Origin: Marinobacter vulgaris
GTDB taxonomy: Bacteria > Pseudomonadota > Gammaproteobacteria > Pseudomonadales > Oleiphilaceae
Length of the DNA stretch: 64,000 nucleotides
Reading direction: 5' to 3'
Assembly (NCBI RefSeq): GCF_003344045.1
Contig: NZ_QFWX01000006.1
Span: 1-64,000, forward strand
Shown here: positions 33,101-42,934 of the stretch, piece after piece
Position numbering within the stretch: the first letter of the stretch is position 1
Layout: each line of letters opens with the position of its first letter
The notes under the pieces: model-generated
Databases searched by the model: none
The model's input: only the letters and a program-made list of their open reading frames with translations
Told to the model about the DNA's origin: nothing
Made by a program: the position numbers and the translations under genes

Positions 33101-35479
33101 ATGAGGTTGAAGCTGCTGTTCACACCCCTGATTATCATCCTGGCGGTGGCCTGGCTGCCGCTTACAGGCCATGCGGCCACCCCCGACTACGATCTGAAAG
33201 TGCTTTCCAGCTCGCCAGACCAGGTGACTGGTGAGGATGTGCTGGTACAGGTCTTGTTCAAGGACCACCCCATTGGGTCAAAGCCGGCGGTGAAGTCACG
33301 TCTGCGACAACTGACATTCTGGTTGAATGGCCAGCCCGTCAACCCGGAGATTCGGGCCGGGCGCCATGGGCATGAGGTGTTGGTGTCCGGCCTGCGGGAA
33401 GGCGAGAACCGGCTGGAGCTCCACCATCGCAGGCAGGGGCCACTTGCGTCCGTCGATCTCACGGCTTACCCCGTTACTGGCCCCATTTTCTCCGGGCCCC
33501 AGCAGTACCCGTTTGTATGTACTGTCACCACGGAACTGGGAAAGCAGCCTCTTGTGGATACCGATGGCAACACAGGTTTTCCTGTCCTGGATGAGCAGGG
33601 CAGCCAGGTTGGCCTGAGCCGAGACTGCTCTATTGAATCCTATGTCACCTTTGTGTACCGCACCACCGGCGGGAGCTGGGCGATATTGCCGGATGACGGC
33701 AGTCGCCCGGACGATATGGCCAAAGCGCAACTGACGGATGGCCGCACCGTGGACTTTATCGTTCGCCAGGAGCGGGGCACCATCAACCGCTTCATTTACA
33801 GTTTCGCGACCCTTGCCGAGGCGGGCGACCAGCCCTGGGAAGCATCTACCGCGAACTGGAATGGAAGGCTGTTGTTCCACTTCCAGGGCGGTGTGGGGAT
33901 TGGCCATTCCCAAGGCTCAATCAGCAACAGCCGGGCGTTGCAGCCGGATACGTTGCAGAAGGGTTATGCCGTGATCTACTCCACCGGCACTCGCACCAGC
34001 CCCCATTACAACCTGCAGGTGGGTGGTGAGACTGCGCTCATGGTGAAGGAGCATTTCATCAAGCGCTTTGGCATGCCGGATTATACCGTGGCGATCGGCG
34101 GCTCTGGTGGTGGCATCCAGCAGTATGTCTACTCACAGAATCATCCGGATTTGCTGGATGGCGGTGTGCCCCAGTATTCCTATCCGGACATGGTGACTCA
34201 GACCATTCACATCGGGGATTGTGAGCTGTTGGAGTATTACATGGATGCTACCGACCGGGGCAATTCCAAGTGGCAGACCACGTCCAACAGAAGTTGGCTG
34301 GTGGGCCTGAATTCCAACGATCAGTACCCCGATCCGTTTGCCCAGATCAAGCAGATGCTGGGCTATAGCACCGCGCCCGGCATGACCGAGTGCATTCCGG
34401 CCTGGCGTGGGCTGACGCCGCTTGTGATGAACCCGCACTTTGGCTGGGCTGAGAATCAGGAACTGATGCAGCCCGAAGGCGTTATGGATGATGTGCGCTG
34501 GACTCACTACTCGGACGCGAAAAACATCTATGGCGTGGATGAAAACGGGGAGCCCCGGACCCTGTTCGACAACGTTGGCGTGCAGTATGGCCTCAAGGCG
34601 CTCAGGGAAGGCAATGTCACCAGGCAGGAGTTCCTCAAGCTCAACGCTCAGGTGGGAGGATGGAAGCAGCCTTCGGAGATGGTCCAGGAGGGCTTTCCGT
34701 TCCTGGGTTCGGTTTCCGACGTATTGGCGGATCCGACGACCTTTGATCCCTGGAGTTCGCGCAACATGAATCTGAGCCCGGACGGTGGGGCAACACCTGC
34801 ACCCCGTACCGAGGGTGATTTGGAGGCCATCCGCGCCGCCTATAACTCTGGTCTGGTGTTCGATGGTCAGCTTAATATGCCGGTCATCGACTGGCGGCAT
34901 TATCTGGAGGAGGTGCTGGACATGCACAACAGCCATCAGTCCTTCTCTGCCCGCCAGCGCATCATTAACCGGATGGGCGATGCCGGCAATCAGGTCATCT
35001 GGTTTACGGACGCTCGGCCAACGGACTACTCAGATCCGGATGAACCGGAACCCCGGGAGGAGTTCAATCAGACATGGATGGCGCTGGAAGTACTGCACGA
35101 CTGGATCACTAACATTCAGCAGGATCCGGGGTTGGGCATCGCCGCTAACCGCCCGATGGAAGCACGGGACGCCTGTTTCAACACGGACGGCACGTTAATC
35201 GATGCCGGTGATACAGTTTGGAACGGCATCCTGGATGATGAGGCGTCGGGAACCTGTACCAACCGGTTCCAGACCTACACCACGTCGAGGATGGAAGCGG
35301 GTGGTTCCATTGAAGGCAGCGTTTTCAAGTGCAGCCTGAAATCGGTAGATACCGCTCTATCGGACGGTACCTATGGGGCTGTCTCGTTTACAGCCGAGCA
35401 AATCACCCGTCTGAACGCAATTTTCCCGGACGGGGTCTGCGACTATAGCCAGCCCGATCAGGGCCGGCCCGCGGGCTGA
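33101..35479 (+). CDS. DUF6351 secreted protein, possible hydrolase
   Basis: 792 residues from the ATG at 33101 (MRLKLLFTPLIIIL), which has GAGAGAGGG upstream; the frame to 33062 is not used. A signal peptide ends GHAA. It contains LSSSPDQVTGEDVLVQVLF (an Ig-like first domain), WNGRLLFHFQGGVGIGHSQG, VAIGGSGGGIQQYVYSQNHP (Ser-containing elbow, about residue 335) and paired cysteines (CSIES, CELLEYY). I place it in DUF6351, large extracytoplasmic proteins related to alpha/beta-fold esterases or PHB depolymerase-like enzymes; the activity is inference. Confidence 0.7.
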   Translation: MRLKLLFTPLIIILAVAWLPLTGHAATPDYDLKVLSSSPDQVTGEDVLVQVLFKDHPIGSKPAVKSRLRQLTFWLNGQPVNPEIRAGRHGHEVLVSGLREGENRLELHHRRQGPLASVDLTAYPVTGPIFSGPQQYPFVCTVTTELGKQPLVDTDGNTGFPVLDEQGSQVGLSRDCSIESYVTFVYRTTGGSWAILPDDGSRPDDMAKAQLTDGRTVDFIVRQERGTINRFIYSFATLAEAGDQPWEASTANWNGRLLFHFQGGVGIGHSQGSISNSRALQPDTLQKGYAVIYSTGTRTSPHYNLQVGGETALMVKEHFIKRFGMPDYTVAIGGSGGGIQQYVYSQNHPDLLDGGVPQYSYPDMVTQTIHIGDCELLEYYMDATDRGNSKWQTTSNRSWLVGLNSNDQYPDPFAQIKQMLGYSTAPGMTECIPAWRGLTPLVMNPHFGWAENQELMQPEGVMDDVRWTHYSDAKNIYGVDENGEPRTLFDNVGVQYGLKALREGNVTRQEFLKLNAQVGGWKQPSEMVQEGFPFLGSVSDVLADPTTFDPWSSRNMNLSPDGGATPAPRTEGDLEAIRAAYNSGLVFDGQLNMPVIDWRHYLEEVLDMHNSHQSFSARQRIINRMGDAGNQVIWFTDARPTDYSDPDEPEPREEFNQTWMALEVLHDWITNIQQDPGLGIAANRPMEARDACFNTDGTLIDAGDTVWNGILDDEASGTCTNRFQTYTTSRMEAGGSIEGSVFKCSLKSVDTALSDGTYGAVSFTAEQITRLNAIFPDGVCDYSQPDQGRPAG

Positions 35480-35501
35480 GACTATGTCCCGCGACCTCCA
35501 T

Positions 35502-35521
35502 GGGCACCCTTCGGGGTGCCC
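35502..35521 (+). terminator. hairpin after the DUF6351 gene
   Basis: GGGCACC and GGTGCCC form a 7-bp stem around CTTCGG, 23 bases after the stop. There is no T-run, so intrinsic termination is uncertain. Confidence 0.45.
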
Positions 35522-35538
35522 TCACTGAATCAGGAACA

Positions 35539-35634
35539 GGGCTATGGCGACATAACGCCAGTGACCGCCCTGGGGGTAGTTCATCTCCATGATGATCATG
35601 TTGACCGGCTACTCGATTATTGCGCTTCCCGCTG
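35539..35634 (+). pseudogene. ion-channel gene fragment overlapping the P-type ATPase 3' end
   Basis: 96 bases match 57770-57864 of the ion channel gene, the stretch coding for the selectivity filter and last helix (GYGDITP...YSIIALPA), with about ten differences and one single-base insertion. The fragment's end at 35634 is inside the ATPase coding sequence on the other strand, so the last eight ATPase codons and its stop are antisense channel sequence. Confidence 0.8.
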
Positions 35635-38299
35635 AGCTGGCACGGGCTCGCCGCCTCCTGATCAGGGCCTTGTGCAGTTCCGCCACACCGAGAAGGCTCA
35701 TGGCGAATGCGAGCAACTGCAGCCATTCCTCCACTGAAATCGGCTGAATCTGCAGGACATCGGAAAGCACCGGGGTGTACATGGCACCAATGTGGGCCAG
35801 TTGCGCGAGGGGAACAGCCAGCATCAGGAAAGGATTACGGAGCAGAGGGATGCTGAAAAGCGAGCGGAACTCCGAGCGGCTGTTCAGCGCGTGAATGTTG
35901 CCGAAGAGCACCATCAGCATCAGCGTCAGGTTACGGGCTTCCTCGATACTCTGGCCCTGTTCGAGCGTCCACTGGAAATTGAGGAAAGCCACGAGACCCA
36001 TCCATGATCCCACCACCAATACATGCTCAATGATCGGTCTATCGAACACGGGCTCTTGGGGCGAGCGCGGCTTTACCGACAATTCACCGCCTTCCTTGGG
36101 TTCAAAGGCCAGGGCCACGTCCTGGAAGCCGTTCGCAACCAGGTTAAGCCAGAGTAACTGCACCGCGATCATGGGCATTGGCAGACCGGCCAGTACACAG
36201 AAGAAGAAAAGCAGGATCGCCGAGAAACCCGTGGCAACCAGCAGCCCGATAACCTTGCGGATGTTGTTGTAAACCACACGTCCTTCCTCGATGCCGTCGA
36301 CAATGGAGGAAAAATTGTCATCGGTAACGATGAGGTCCGCCGTTTCCTTGGCCACATCCGTGCCGCGCTTGCCCATGGCGATTCCTGCGTGGGCCTGCCG
36401 CATGGCCGGAGCATCGTTGACGCCATCCCCGGTGACCGCGACAAAGTGCCCGTCCCGCATGAAGCTGTCCACAATCTGGGCTTTCCTGGCGGGTTCGATG
36501 CGGGCGAAAACCCGGGCCTGGCGAATGAGCTGGTCGACGGCAAATTGGCCCTCCGTGCTGGCTTCATCAAGCATGGGGCCCGTGACAACCGTTGCGTCCG
36601 CGTCACACAGGCCCAGTTCCAGGGCGATCGATTTTGCGGTAGCGGGATGGTCGCCCGTGACCATGGCCACCTCAATACCGCCGGTGCGGCATTTTTCGAT
36701 GGCATCAAAGGCTTCATGGCGAAGCGGGTCAATCATGGCGACCATCCCGAGAAAGATCATATCGGCCATCTCATGGTCGCCGGATGACGAGGTTTTCTTG
36801 GCCAGGGCTATAATCCGATAGCCCCGGGAAGCGAGCTCGGTGAACTGGCCTTCGAGGGCTGGTTTGTCGATTACCGCAGAGCCATCAGCGGTTGCCATCC
36901 GGTTGCACATGGCCAGCATCTTTTCAGGGCTGCCCTTGGCGTAGATGACGGTTTGATCGCCAACCCGGTTGACCACGCCGCTGTAAGCCTTTTCCGACTC
37001 ATAGGGGATCAGCGCCACCTGCTCCTGCCGGGTTCGCAGGTCGGTGATGGACATGCCCAGCTTCTTGGCCATGACCAGGAAGGCGATGTCCACGATATCA
37101 CCCTGGGAAACCCATTCGCCGCCGCTGTAGTCCAGGTGACTTTCATTGGCGAGTACGCCTGCGACACAGAGCTCCCTGAGTGCATCCGGGCCCGTATCCA
37201 CCTGGGCTCCGGTGTGGCCTGTGATCTCACCTCCAGGGGCGACGCCCTCGCCAGAGACATCGAACTGGCGTCCATCAGGCAGCATTACCTTGCGAATAGT
37301 GAGTTCGTTGACGGTCAGGGTGCCGGTCTTGTCGGAGCAGATGAGGGTGCAGGACCCCAGGGCTTCCACCGCCACCAGCTTGCGGATGATCACATTGCGC
37401 TTTGCCATCCGGCTCATGCCGATGGCGAGGGCGACGGTCAGTGCCGCAGGCAGGCCCTCGGGAATCACCGACACCGCCAGGCCGATGGTCATCAGAACCA
37501 TGTCTTCGATGGAGTAACCGCCATCCAGGATCATCAGGCAGGCCAGGGCGGCAATGGCCACCAGAATACCGAAGGCAACCTGGTAGGTGAACTTGCGGAT
37601 CCGAATCATCAGCGGCGGTTCGGCAGAGGTTTTGCCGGTGACTCCCTGGGCAATCCTGCCAAGCTGGGTATTCGAGGCGGTGGCTATCACCCGGCCGCGT
37701 CCGCGCCCGTGGGTGATGATGCTGCCTGCAAAGCACTGGTCAACGCGCTCTGTGAGCGGCGTGCCGTCGTCGCTTGCCGTACCGGCATTCTTGGCAACCG
37801 CCAGGGATTCCCCCGTCAGCATGGATTCATCCACCGCCAGGCTGCTGGTGCTGAGCAGCTGGATATCGGCCGGCACCTTGTCCCCTGAGGAAAGCAGAAC
37901 AACATCGCCTGGAACGATCTCTTCAACTTCAACGGTTACAATTTGGCCATCCCTAAGTACATGGGCTGTGCCTTTCATCATTTGCTTCAACGCGGCGGCC
38001 GCTTTCTGGGCCGAAAACTCCTGGACCGTGCCGATAACCGCATTGATCAGCAGGACAATCAGGATGAAAACTCCGCTGGGGTTCTGGCCGAGTGCAAATG
38101 ATACCGCGGAAGCGATCAGCAGGATGTAAATGAAAGGACTGAGGAATTGCCGCGCAAACAGCTGCACTACACCTGGCATGGGCGGGGCAGGCAGCTGGTT
38201 GTAACCAAATTTCTCCAGGCGTGCACTGGCTTCCTGGCGGGATAGCCCGTTGTCAGCGGGATCCGGTGTGGTGGATAGCTCTGGGGCTGCGCTGCTCAT
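35609..38299 (-). CDS. cation-transporting P-type ATPase (P2A-like)
   Basis: 896 residues with the full P-type layout: N-terminal cation-ATPase domain (LSRQEASARLEKFGYNQLP), actuator LTGESLAV (about 161), transport-site helix VIPEGLPAAL (about 279-288), phosphorylation DKTGTLT (Asp about 323), nucleotide domain, VTGDGVNDAPA, and six C-terminal helices. PEGLPA and the overall pattern suggest a Ca2+- or Na+/K+-like P2 pump; the ion is unproven. The C-terminal SAGSAIIE and stop codon derive from a captured channel-gene fragment, replacing the original end. Confidence 0.85.
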   Translation of the reverse strand: MSSAAPELSTTPDPADNGLSRQEASARLEKFGYNQLPAPPMPGVVQLFARQFLSPFIYILLIASAVSFALGQNPSGVFILIVLLINAVIGTVQEFSAQKAAAALKQMMKGTAHVLRDGQIVTVEVEEIVPGDVVLLSSGDKVPADIQLLSTSSLAVDESMLTGESLAVAKNAGTASDDGTPLTERVDQCFAGSIITHGRGRGRVIATASNTQLGRIAQGVTGKTSAEPPLMIRIRKFTYQVAFGILVAIAALACLMILDGGYSIEDMVLMTIGLAVSVIPEGLPAALTVALAIGMSRMAKRNVIIRKLVAVEALGSCTLICSDKTGTLTVNELTIRKVMLPDGRQFDVSGEGVAPGGEITGHTGAQVDTGPDALRELCVAGVLANESHLDYSGGEWVSQGDIVDIAFLVMAKKLGMSITDLRTRQEQVALIPYESEKAYSGVVNRVGDQTVIYAKGSPEKMLAMCNRMATADGSAVIDKPALEGQFTELASRGYRIIALAKKTSSSGDHEMADMIFLGMVAMIDPLRHEAFDAIEKCRTGGIEVAMVTGDHPATAKSIALELGLCDADATVVTGPMLDEASTEGQFAVDQLIRQARVFARIEPARKAQIVDSFMRDGHFVAVTGDGVNDAPAMRQAHAGIAMGKRGTDVAKETADLIVTDDNFSSIVDGIEEGRVVYNNIRKVIGLLVATGFSAILLFFFCVLAGLPMPMIAVQLLWLNLVANGFQDVALAFEPKEGGELSVKPRSPQEPVFDRPIIEHVLVVGSWMGLVAFLNFQWTLEQGQSIEEARNLTLMLMVLFGNIHALNSRSEFRSLFSIPLLRNPFLMLAVPLAQLAHIGAMYTPVLSDVLQIQPISVEEWLQLLAFAMSLLGVAELHKALIRRRRARASSAGSAIIE

Positions 38300-38301
38300 A
38301 G

Positions 38302-38328
38302 GGAAAACCGGGGGCAGATTTATTGTTT
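38302..38328 (+). repeat. dispersed repeat, copy 18
   Basis: GGAAAACCGGGGGCAGATTT then ATTGTTT. It lies just before the ATPase start codon, in a divergent intergenic region. Confidence 0.75.
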
Positions 38329-38384
38329 AGCTTACGGGTAACGGCAACCGCATTTGCTAGTATGGCCCACTTTTCACCCTGAAA

Positions 38385-40181
38385 ATGATTAAGCACCGAA
38401 AAATGAATGCTCCTTTCAAACTCCGGCCCTACCAGCAGGAAGCCGTCGATGCCACGCTGGACCATTTCCGAAAATCGGATGAGTCTGCCGTTATTGTGCT
38501 GCCAACCGGTGCCGGTAAAAGCCTGGTCATTGCTGAGTTGGCCCGCCTTGCCCGGCGCAGGATTCTGGTGCTGACCCACGTAAAAGAGCTGGTCGAGCAG
38601 AATCACGCCAAATACCAGAGTTACGGGCTAATGGGCGGCATTTTCTCCGCCGGGCTGAAACGCAAGGAGCGCGGGCACCAGGTGACCTTCGCCAGCGTGC
38701 AGTCGGTATCGGCGAACCTGGATCAGTTCCGGGATGAGTACTCGCTGGTTATCATCGATGAGTGCCACCGGGTCAGCGGTGAGGAAACCAGCCAGTATCA
38801 GAGGATCATTGAGCTGCTGCGGCAACAGAATGACTCCCTTAAAGTCCTCGGGCTGACCGCCACTCCCTATCGGCTGGCCATGGGCTGGATCTATCGCTAT
38901 CACTACCGGGGCTTTGTCCGCGGCTCTGGTGAAGATCAGGATAAGCCCTTCGTGAATTGCATCTATGAACTGCCGTTGAGCTACATGATCAACCGGGGCT
39001 ATCTCACCCGGCCTGAGTTGGTGAATGCGGCAGTGACGCAATACGATTTCTCCGCGCTGCCTCAGGACCGCTTTGGCGAATACGCCGAGAAAGACGTCAA
39101 CCAGCTGCTGGGCAAACACCAGCGTGTGACCCGCGCCATCATTGAACAGGTGATGGAACTGGCCGTTGAGCGCAAGGGAGTGATGATCTTTGCGGCAACG
39201 GTGGATCATGCGTGGGAAATCACCGGTTATCTGCCGGAGCACCAGACTGCGCTGGTAACGGGCGCGACCGATCTGAAGGATCGGGATCTGCTGATCCAGC
39301 GATTCAAGCAGCGGCAGTTGAAGTACCTGGTGAATGTGTCCGTGTTCACCACGGGCTTTGATGCGCCCCATGTGGACTTCATCGCCATTCTTCGTCCTAC
39401 TCAGTCGGTCAGCCTGTATCAGCAGATCGTGGGCCGTGGCCTTCGCCTGGACGAAGGCAAACAGGATTGTCTGGTGATTGATTACGCGGGTAACCATGTA
39501 AATCTCTATCACCCGGAGGTGGGGGAGCCGAAACCAAACCCCGACAGTGAGCCGGTGCAGGTGTTCTGCCCGGGCTGTGGTTTTGCCAATATTTTCTGGG
39601 GCAAAACCGATAGCGAAGGTGGTGTTATAGAGCATTACGGTCGCCGGTGCCAGGGCCTGCTGGGCGCTGCGGAAGGGGATGAACCCGCCGTGCAGAACGG
39701 GCGCCGGCAACAGTGCGATTACCGTTTCCGTTTCAAGGAGTGCCCACACTGCGGTAGCGAGAATGATATCGCGGCCCGCAACTGTCACCAGTGCCACACA
39801 GCCGTCATAGACCCGGATGATCAGTTGAGAGATGCGCTGAAGCTCAAGGATGCCATGGTGATCCGTTGTGCGGGGATATCGCTGCGTGCTGATGGCAGCA
39901 AACTGAGGATCACCTATCACGGTGAAGATGGGGAAGAGCTCAGCGAGTCTTTTGATTTCAGCAAGCCGGCACAGCGCAGCGTCTTCAACAAACTGTTCGG
40001 GCGTCGTTTCGCGAATGGCCAGGCCCCAAAAGTGTTCAGCAGGGTGGATGAGGTGCTTGAGGTACAGGCCTTGCTCTCTGCGCCGGATTTTGTGATTGCC
40101 CGCAAGCAGAAGCATTATTGGCAGGTGCAGGAAAGGATTTTTGATTATCAGGGCAACTATCGGAAGGCGAATGAAGCGTAA
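38385..40181 (+). CDS. radD: RadD/YejH-type superfamily 2 helicase
   Basis: 598 residues (an ATG at 38403 is an alternative start). Helicase motifs: Q-motif [12 protein letters not shown], Walker A PTGAGKS (40-46), DECH (125-128), LTATPYRL, and motif [18 protein letters not shown]-terminal zinc region carries CPGCG, CPHCG and CHQCH cysteines, as in RadD. RadD supports post-replication and double-strand-break repair by stimulating RecA strand exchange in the cytoplasm. Length and zinc region match the family. Confidence 0.85.
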   Translation: MIKHRKMNAPFKLRPYQQEAVDATLDHFRKSDESAVIVLPTGAGKSLVIAELARLARRRILVLTHVKELVEQNHAKYQSYGLMGGIFSAGLKRKERGHQVTFASVQSVSANLDQFRDEYSLVIIDECHRVSGEETSQYQRIIELLRQQNDSLKVLGLTATPYRLAMGWIYRYHYRGFVRGSGEDQDKPFVNCIYELPLSYMINRGYLTRPELVNAAVTQYDFSALPQDRFGEYAEKDVNQLLGKHQRVTRAIIEQVMELAVERKGVMIFAATVDHAWEITGYLPEHQTALVTGATDLKDRDLLIQRFKQRQLKYLVNVSVFTTGFDAPHVDFIAILRPTQSVSLYQQIVGRGLRLDEGKQDCLVIDYAGNHVNLYHPEVGEPKPNPDSEPVQVFCPGCGFANIFWGKTDSEGGVIEHYGRRCQGLLGAAEGDEPAVQNGRRQQCDYRFRFKECPHCGSENDIAARNCHQCHTAVIDPDDQLRDALKLKDAMVIRCAGISLRADGSKLRITYHGEDGEELSESFDFSKPAQRSVFNKLFGRRFANGQAPKVFSRVDEVLEVQALLSAPDFVIARKQKHYWQVQERIFDYQGNYRKANEA

Positions 40182-40214
40182 GGCTTTTAGCATTCCTGCT
40201 CTTTGATCAGACCT

Positions 40215-40236
40215 AAAACTTCCAGATTATTTTTCC
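40215..40236 (+). repeat. dispersed repeat, copy 19 (degenerate)
   Basis: AAAACTTCCAGATTATTTTT then CC. It shares the ATTTTTCCAGCTT right flank with copy 1, 34 bases after the radD stop. The following 40237-40430 shows nothing further. Confidence 0.6.
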
Positions 40237-40434
40237 AGCTTACCCGCTCTGTTGACCTCTCCGCAGTCAGGGAAAATGCTCGACGACGGGGCTGCTCGCT
40301 AGTCTCAGCGCCGCCGACTTCGGGCGAGGCGGGGACTTGAACTGATCGCAGATCGCCCGGTTGAGCCTTACAAATCAAAATGTGTATTATAGCGACGGTT
40401 CAATGACGAACCTTACATTTCAATGGAGCTGATA

Positions 40435-40962
40435 ATGAATAAGGGACTGTTTTGCCTGCCCCTGGTGTTGGCGCTCGTAGCGTGTTCGAACGACGAAAGC
40501 AGCGACGCCGATACCCCAACCGACGACAACCCCACTACTGTTCAGGAACTGGAAAACTCCGGCGCTATTCCCAAACTTGCTCGGGGCTCGGATCTCGAAG
40601 GTGCGGACGTTGATAACAATGGCATTCGGGATGATGTAGACGACTACATTTCAAACCATTTCTCTGAGAGTTCCCACATTAGTGCCGCCAATCAGGCCGC
40701 CCGAGCCAATCAGGCAGTGCTGAATACTGACCTCCTTTCTTCCACGGCTGTACGCCAGACCAACCAGAAGATTTCCCGGGCAACAGCCTGTATCTATGAG
40801 GTGTTTGAAGTACCTGGATCGGGATCCGAGCCTGCTGAGGTTTCAAGAGATCTTGAGGCCATTACTTTCAATACCGCCAGTCGCCTGAAAAAGTACATGG
40901 AGTTTAACAAGGCACTTGATGGCGCTTCCTGGTCACTGCCGGAGGGAAGTAGCTGTGAGTAA
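40435..40962 (+). CDS. small acidic lipoprotein with EF-hand-like loop
   Basis: 175 residues from the ATG at 40435 (GGAG nine bases upstream). A lipoprotein signal with LVLALVACS (Cys 17) is followed by an Asp/Thr-rich linker. DVDNNGIRDDVDDYI matches a calcium-binding dockerin/EF-hand-like loop (DxDxNG). The C-terminal part is helical, with one Cys in TACIYE and one at the very end. Its last codons overlap the start of the next gene by 8 bases, so the two are translationally coupled. Confidence 0.7.
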   Translation: MNKGLFCLPLVLALVACSNDESSDADTPTDDNPTTVQELENSGAIPKLARGSDLEGADVDNNGIRDDVDDYISNHFSESSHISAANQAARANQAVLNTDLLSSTAVRQTNQKISRATACIYEVFEVPGSGSEPAEVSRDLEAITFNTASRLKKYMEFNKALDGASWSLPEGSSCE

Positions 40963-42283
40963 ACCAACACGGACGTTTCTGAGTTTTGCGATTTCTTTAT
41001 TCATCATTACCTCAACATCTCTCAATGCGTTTGCGCAGCCCTACGAAGCACGTAATTTTTGTAGGGATTCGGGAATTATCTTTGCGTTTTTCAATGGAGT
41101 GCAGACAACCATTGGCGAAGCCAACCGAGCACTGAATGAGTTTCGTAGAATTCATGGGAATGAGCGGGCCGATGGAGAGAACATCCGCTACGAAGTGATG
41201 TACAACTATACAGATGGTCTTGACGACTTTGTGGAGACTTTCGAGCAGCGCGTCCTTGAGCAGGAACAGATTCTTGCCGGCCGATATGAGCTGGCTCTCG
41301 AAATCATCAACGGTGGTGGCAAATGGTGGCAAAGGCTGGCTGAATTAGCGACCACACTCCCTGAAACACGCGACGATTTCATTAACTGGTACCAGGCAAA
41401 GATCGTCCAGTCTCTGACTTCCCTTGCTGGGAACCCACCCACTATTACTAATTACTCAGAGCATCAGTCCCGGGTCGATACCTGGATCGTCGAAGGTAAG
41501 CAGATCCTTATGGTGGCCCACTCACAGGGTAATCTGTTCGCGAACTCGGCTTATGGTTATGCCAGTGACAAAATAGACAACGAAGCACTGAATCTCGTCC
41601 ACATAGCACCAGCATCTCCAACCACTAATGGCCCCCATCGGCTTGCTGACAAAGATCTCGTCATTAATGCCTTGCGGGCGTCCGGCAGCGTGGTCGGCAT
41701 AACAGATATCATCCCCGGGTACCTTAATCGCCCGGGTGGCCTTAATGGGCAAACCGACATTCTTGGTCACGGGCTTCTGGAAATATATCTGAATCCTGCT
41801 CTCGGTTTAGGTGCGGCTGTAGTTCAGAATATCGAAACTGAGCTTGCTAACCTGCAACCTCCGGAAACAGAGTTTGAAGCTGAAACTGGGTTTTTCACTG
41901 CGACGCTCACATGGAATGGCGCGGGCGATGTTGACCTTCATGTGTATGAACCGTCTGGATCCCATGTGTTTTATCAGGCGATGACGGGCACTTCCGGGTA
42001 CCTGGATGTTGATAACACGGTCGCAAATGGCCCAGAACACTATTTTGCCGCTTGTGAAGCTGAGAAGCTGCAAGCCGGCACCTATCAGGTAGGTATCGCA
42101 AACTATGATCGAGCCGATGGTCGGACCGCGAGTCTTCAGATTGCTTCGTTTCGTGATGGTGTTCTCGGGACACGAAGTGTAACGCTCGGACCGCCAACGG
42201 GCGACAATCCCTCTCATATAATGTTTGATGTAGAGGTGGTCGAGGATAGCGAAACTGGCGAGTTTGAGGTCATAGTCCAATAG
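40955..42283 (+). CDS. secreted alpha/beta-hydrolase-like protein with C-terminal DUF2135-like domain
   Basis: 442 residues from the GTG at 40955, overlapping the lipoprotein gene (GAGGGAAG upstream). A signal peptide ends NAFAQ. The middle has LMVAHSQGNLFANSAYGYA, a serine-hydrolase-type nucleophile elbow (A-H-S-Q-G). The last 130 residues (TLTWNGAGDVDLHVYEPSG, HVFYQ, GTYQVGIANYDR) match the DUF2135/YfaP beta domain, which often binds carbohydrate or metal at the cell surface. Co-expression with the calcium-loop lipoprotein suggests a shared surface role. Repeat copy 20 follows. Confidence 0.65.
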   Translation: MSKPTRTFLSFAISLFIITSTSLNAFAQPYEARNFCRDSGIIFAFFNGVQTTIGEANRALNEFRRIHGNERADGENIRYEVMYNYTDGLDDFVETFEQRVLEQEQILAGRYELALEIINGGGKWWQRLAELATTLPETRDDFINWYQAKIVQSLTSLAGNPPTITNYSEHQSRVDTWIVEGKQILMVAHSQGNLFANSAYGYASDKIDNEALNLVHIAPASPTTNGPHRLADKDLVINALRASGSVVGITDIIPGYLNRPGGLNGQTDILGHGLLEIYLNPALGLGAAVVQNIETELANLQPPETEFEAETGFFTATLTWNGAGDVDLHVYEPSGSHVFYQAMTGTSGYLDVDNTVANGPEHYFAACEAEKLQAGTYQVGIANYDRADGRTASLQIASFRDGVLGTRSVTLGPPTGDNPSHIMFDVEVVEDSETGEFEVIVQ

Positions 42284-42310
42284 AAATTTTTCTCTCGCGG
42301 GGGAGCTGCT

Positions 42311-42334
42311 GAAAACTGGGACAGATCTCTCTTA
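42311..42334 (+). repeat. dispersed repeat, copy 20
   Basis: GAAAACTGGGACAGATCTCT then CTTA, 28 bases after the hydrolase stop. With copy 21 it forms an inverted pair. Confidence 0.8.
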
Positions 42335-42380
42335 TCGGTGTGGTTGGTGAAATCATCGAGCTCTCGGTTTGATTAATCCG
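42335..42380 (+). pseudogene. metallophosphoesterase 3' tail fragment
   Basis: About 45 bases match the last codons of the metallophosphoesterase (8690-8735), reading GVVGEIIEL-S-V, a stop, and the following ATCCGG. It lies exactly between inverted repeat copies 20 and 21. Confidence 0.8.
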
Positions 42381-42381
42381 G

Positions 42382-42406
42382 TAAATAGATCTGTCCCGGT
42401 TTTCCC
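42382..42406 (-). repeat. dispersed repeat, copy 21
   Basis: Minus strand GGGAAAACCGGGACAGATCT then ATTTA. It starts three bases after the stop of the YHS gene as read from that gene. Confidence 0.9.
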
Positions 42407-42408
42407 AA

Positions 42409-42855
42409 CTAATCCAGAACCTTGGGCCAATTCGCATCCGCCTGGCGAATAAACCCGTCGGCGTCGTCCAGCCATTTATCCTGCACGGACTGGTTGTAGT
42501 TCAGGTATAGCCGGCCATTCCGGATATTCCAGTGCTTCGGGTCCCCTTTTGCAAGATAGCCCTGGCTCACCGCCCAGGCGCAATAGCCGCCATAGGCGGG
42601 CGCATAGCGTTCAGGGTTGGCTTCGAAGCGGGCAAGATTCTCGGCGTTGGCAAAACGCCAGTTGGCCCCCTGCCACTGGGTAGTGAAATCGCTGGAGCCT
42701 TTTGTGGGTTTCCCTGTTTCGAAGTAACTGACGGTGTCGTACCCGCCTGCGCCGGTATTGCTGAGAAGACCGGTATAGACCGGTGGCTCGGAAGCCCATG
42801 CGGTGGTTGTGAAAATCAGGGCCGTGGCGATCAGCACTAAGAGGAGCCTGTTCAT
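42409..42855 (-). CDS. secreted YHS-domain protein
   Basis: 148 residues: signal peptide to AWAS (about 22), then a YHS domain with GGYDTVSYFETGKPTKGS, WRFANAENLARFEANPERYA and YGGYCAWAVSQGYLAKGDP. The YHS domain is a small metal-associated module seen in copper-related and other periplasmic proteins; no metal-transport genes are next to it. A typical length for the periplasmic single-domain form. Confidence 0.8.
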   Translation of the reverse strand: MNRLLLVLIATALIFTTTAWASEPPVYTGLLSNTGAGGYDTVSYFETGKPTKGSSDFTTQWQGANWRFANAENLARFEANPERYAPAYGGYCAWAVSQGYLAKGDPKHWNIRNGRLYLNYNQSVQDKWLDDADGFIRQADANWPKVLD

Positions 42856-42934
42856 GTCATTCTCACTGTTGTATTGGAGCTACATGCACTACGACAACGG
42901 TGATAGCAGTTTGTTACACGGGAAAATCTGAAAT

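Noticed and set aside
38628..40193. 521-codon open frame on the minus strand
   Set aside because: It is fully antisense to radD, whose helicase motifs are complete; high GC leaves long shadow frames.
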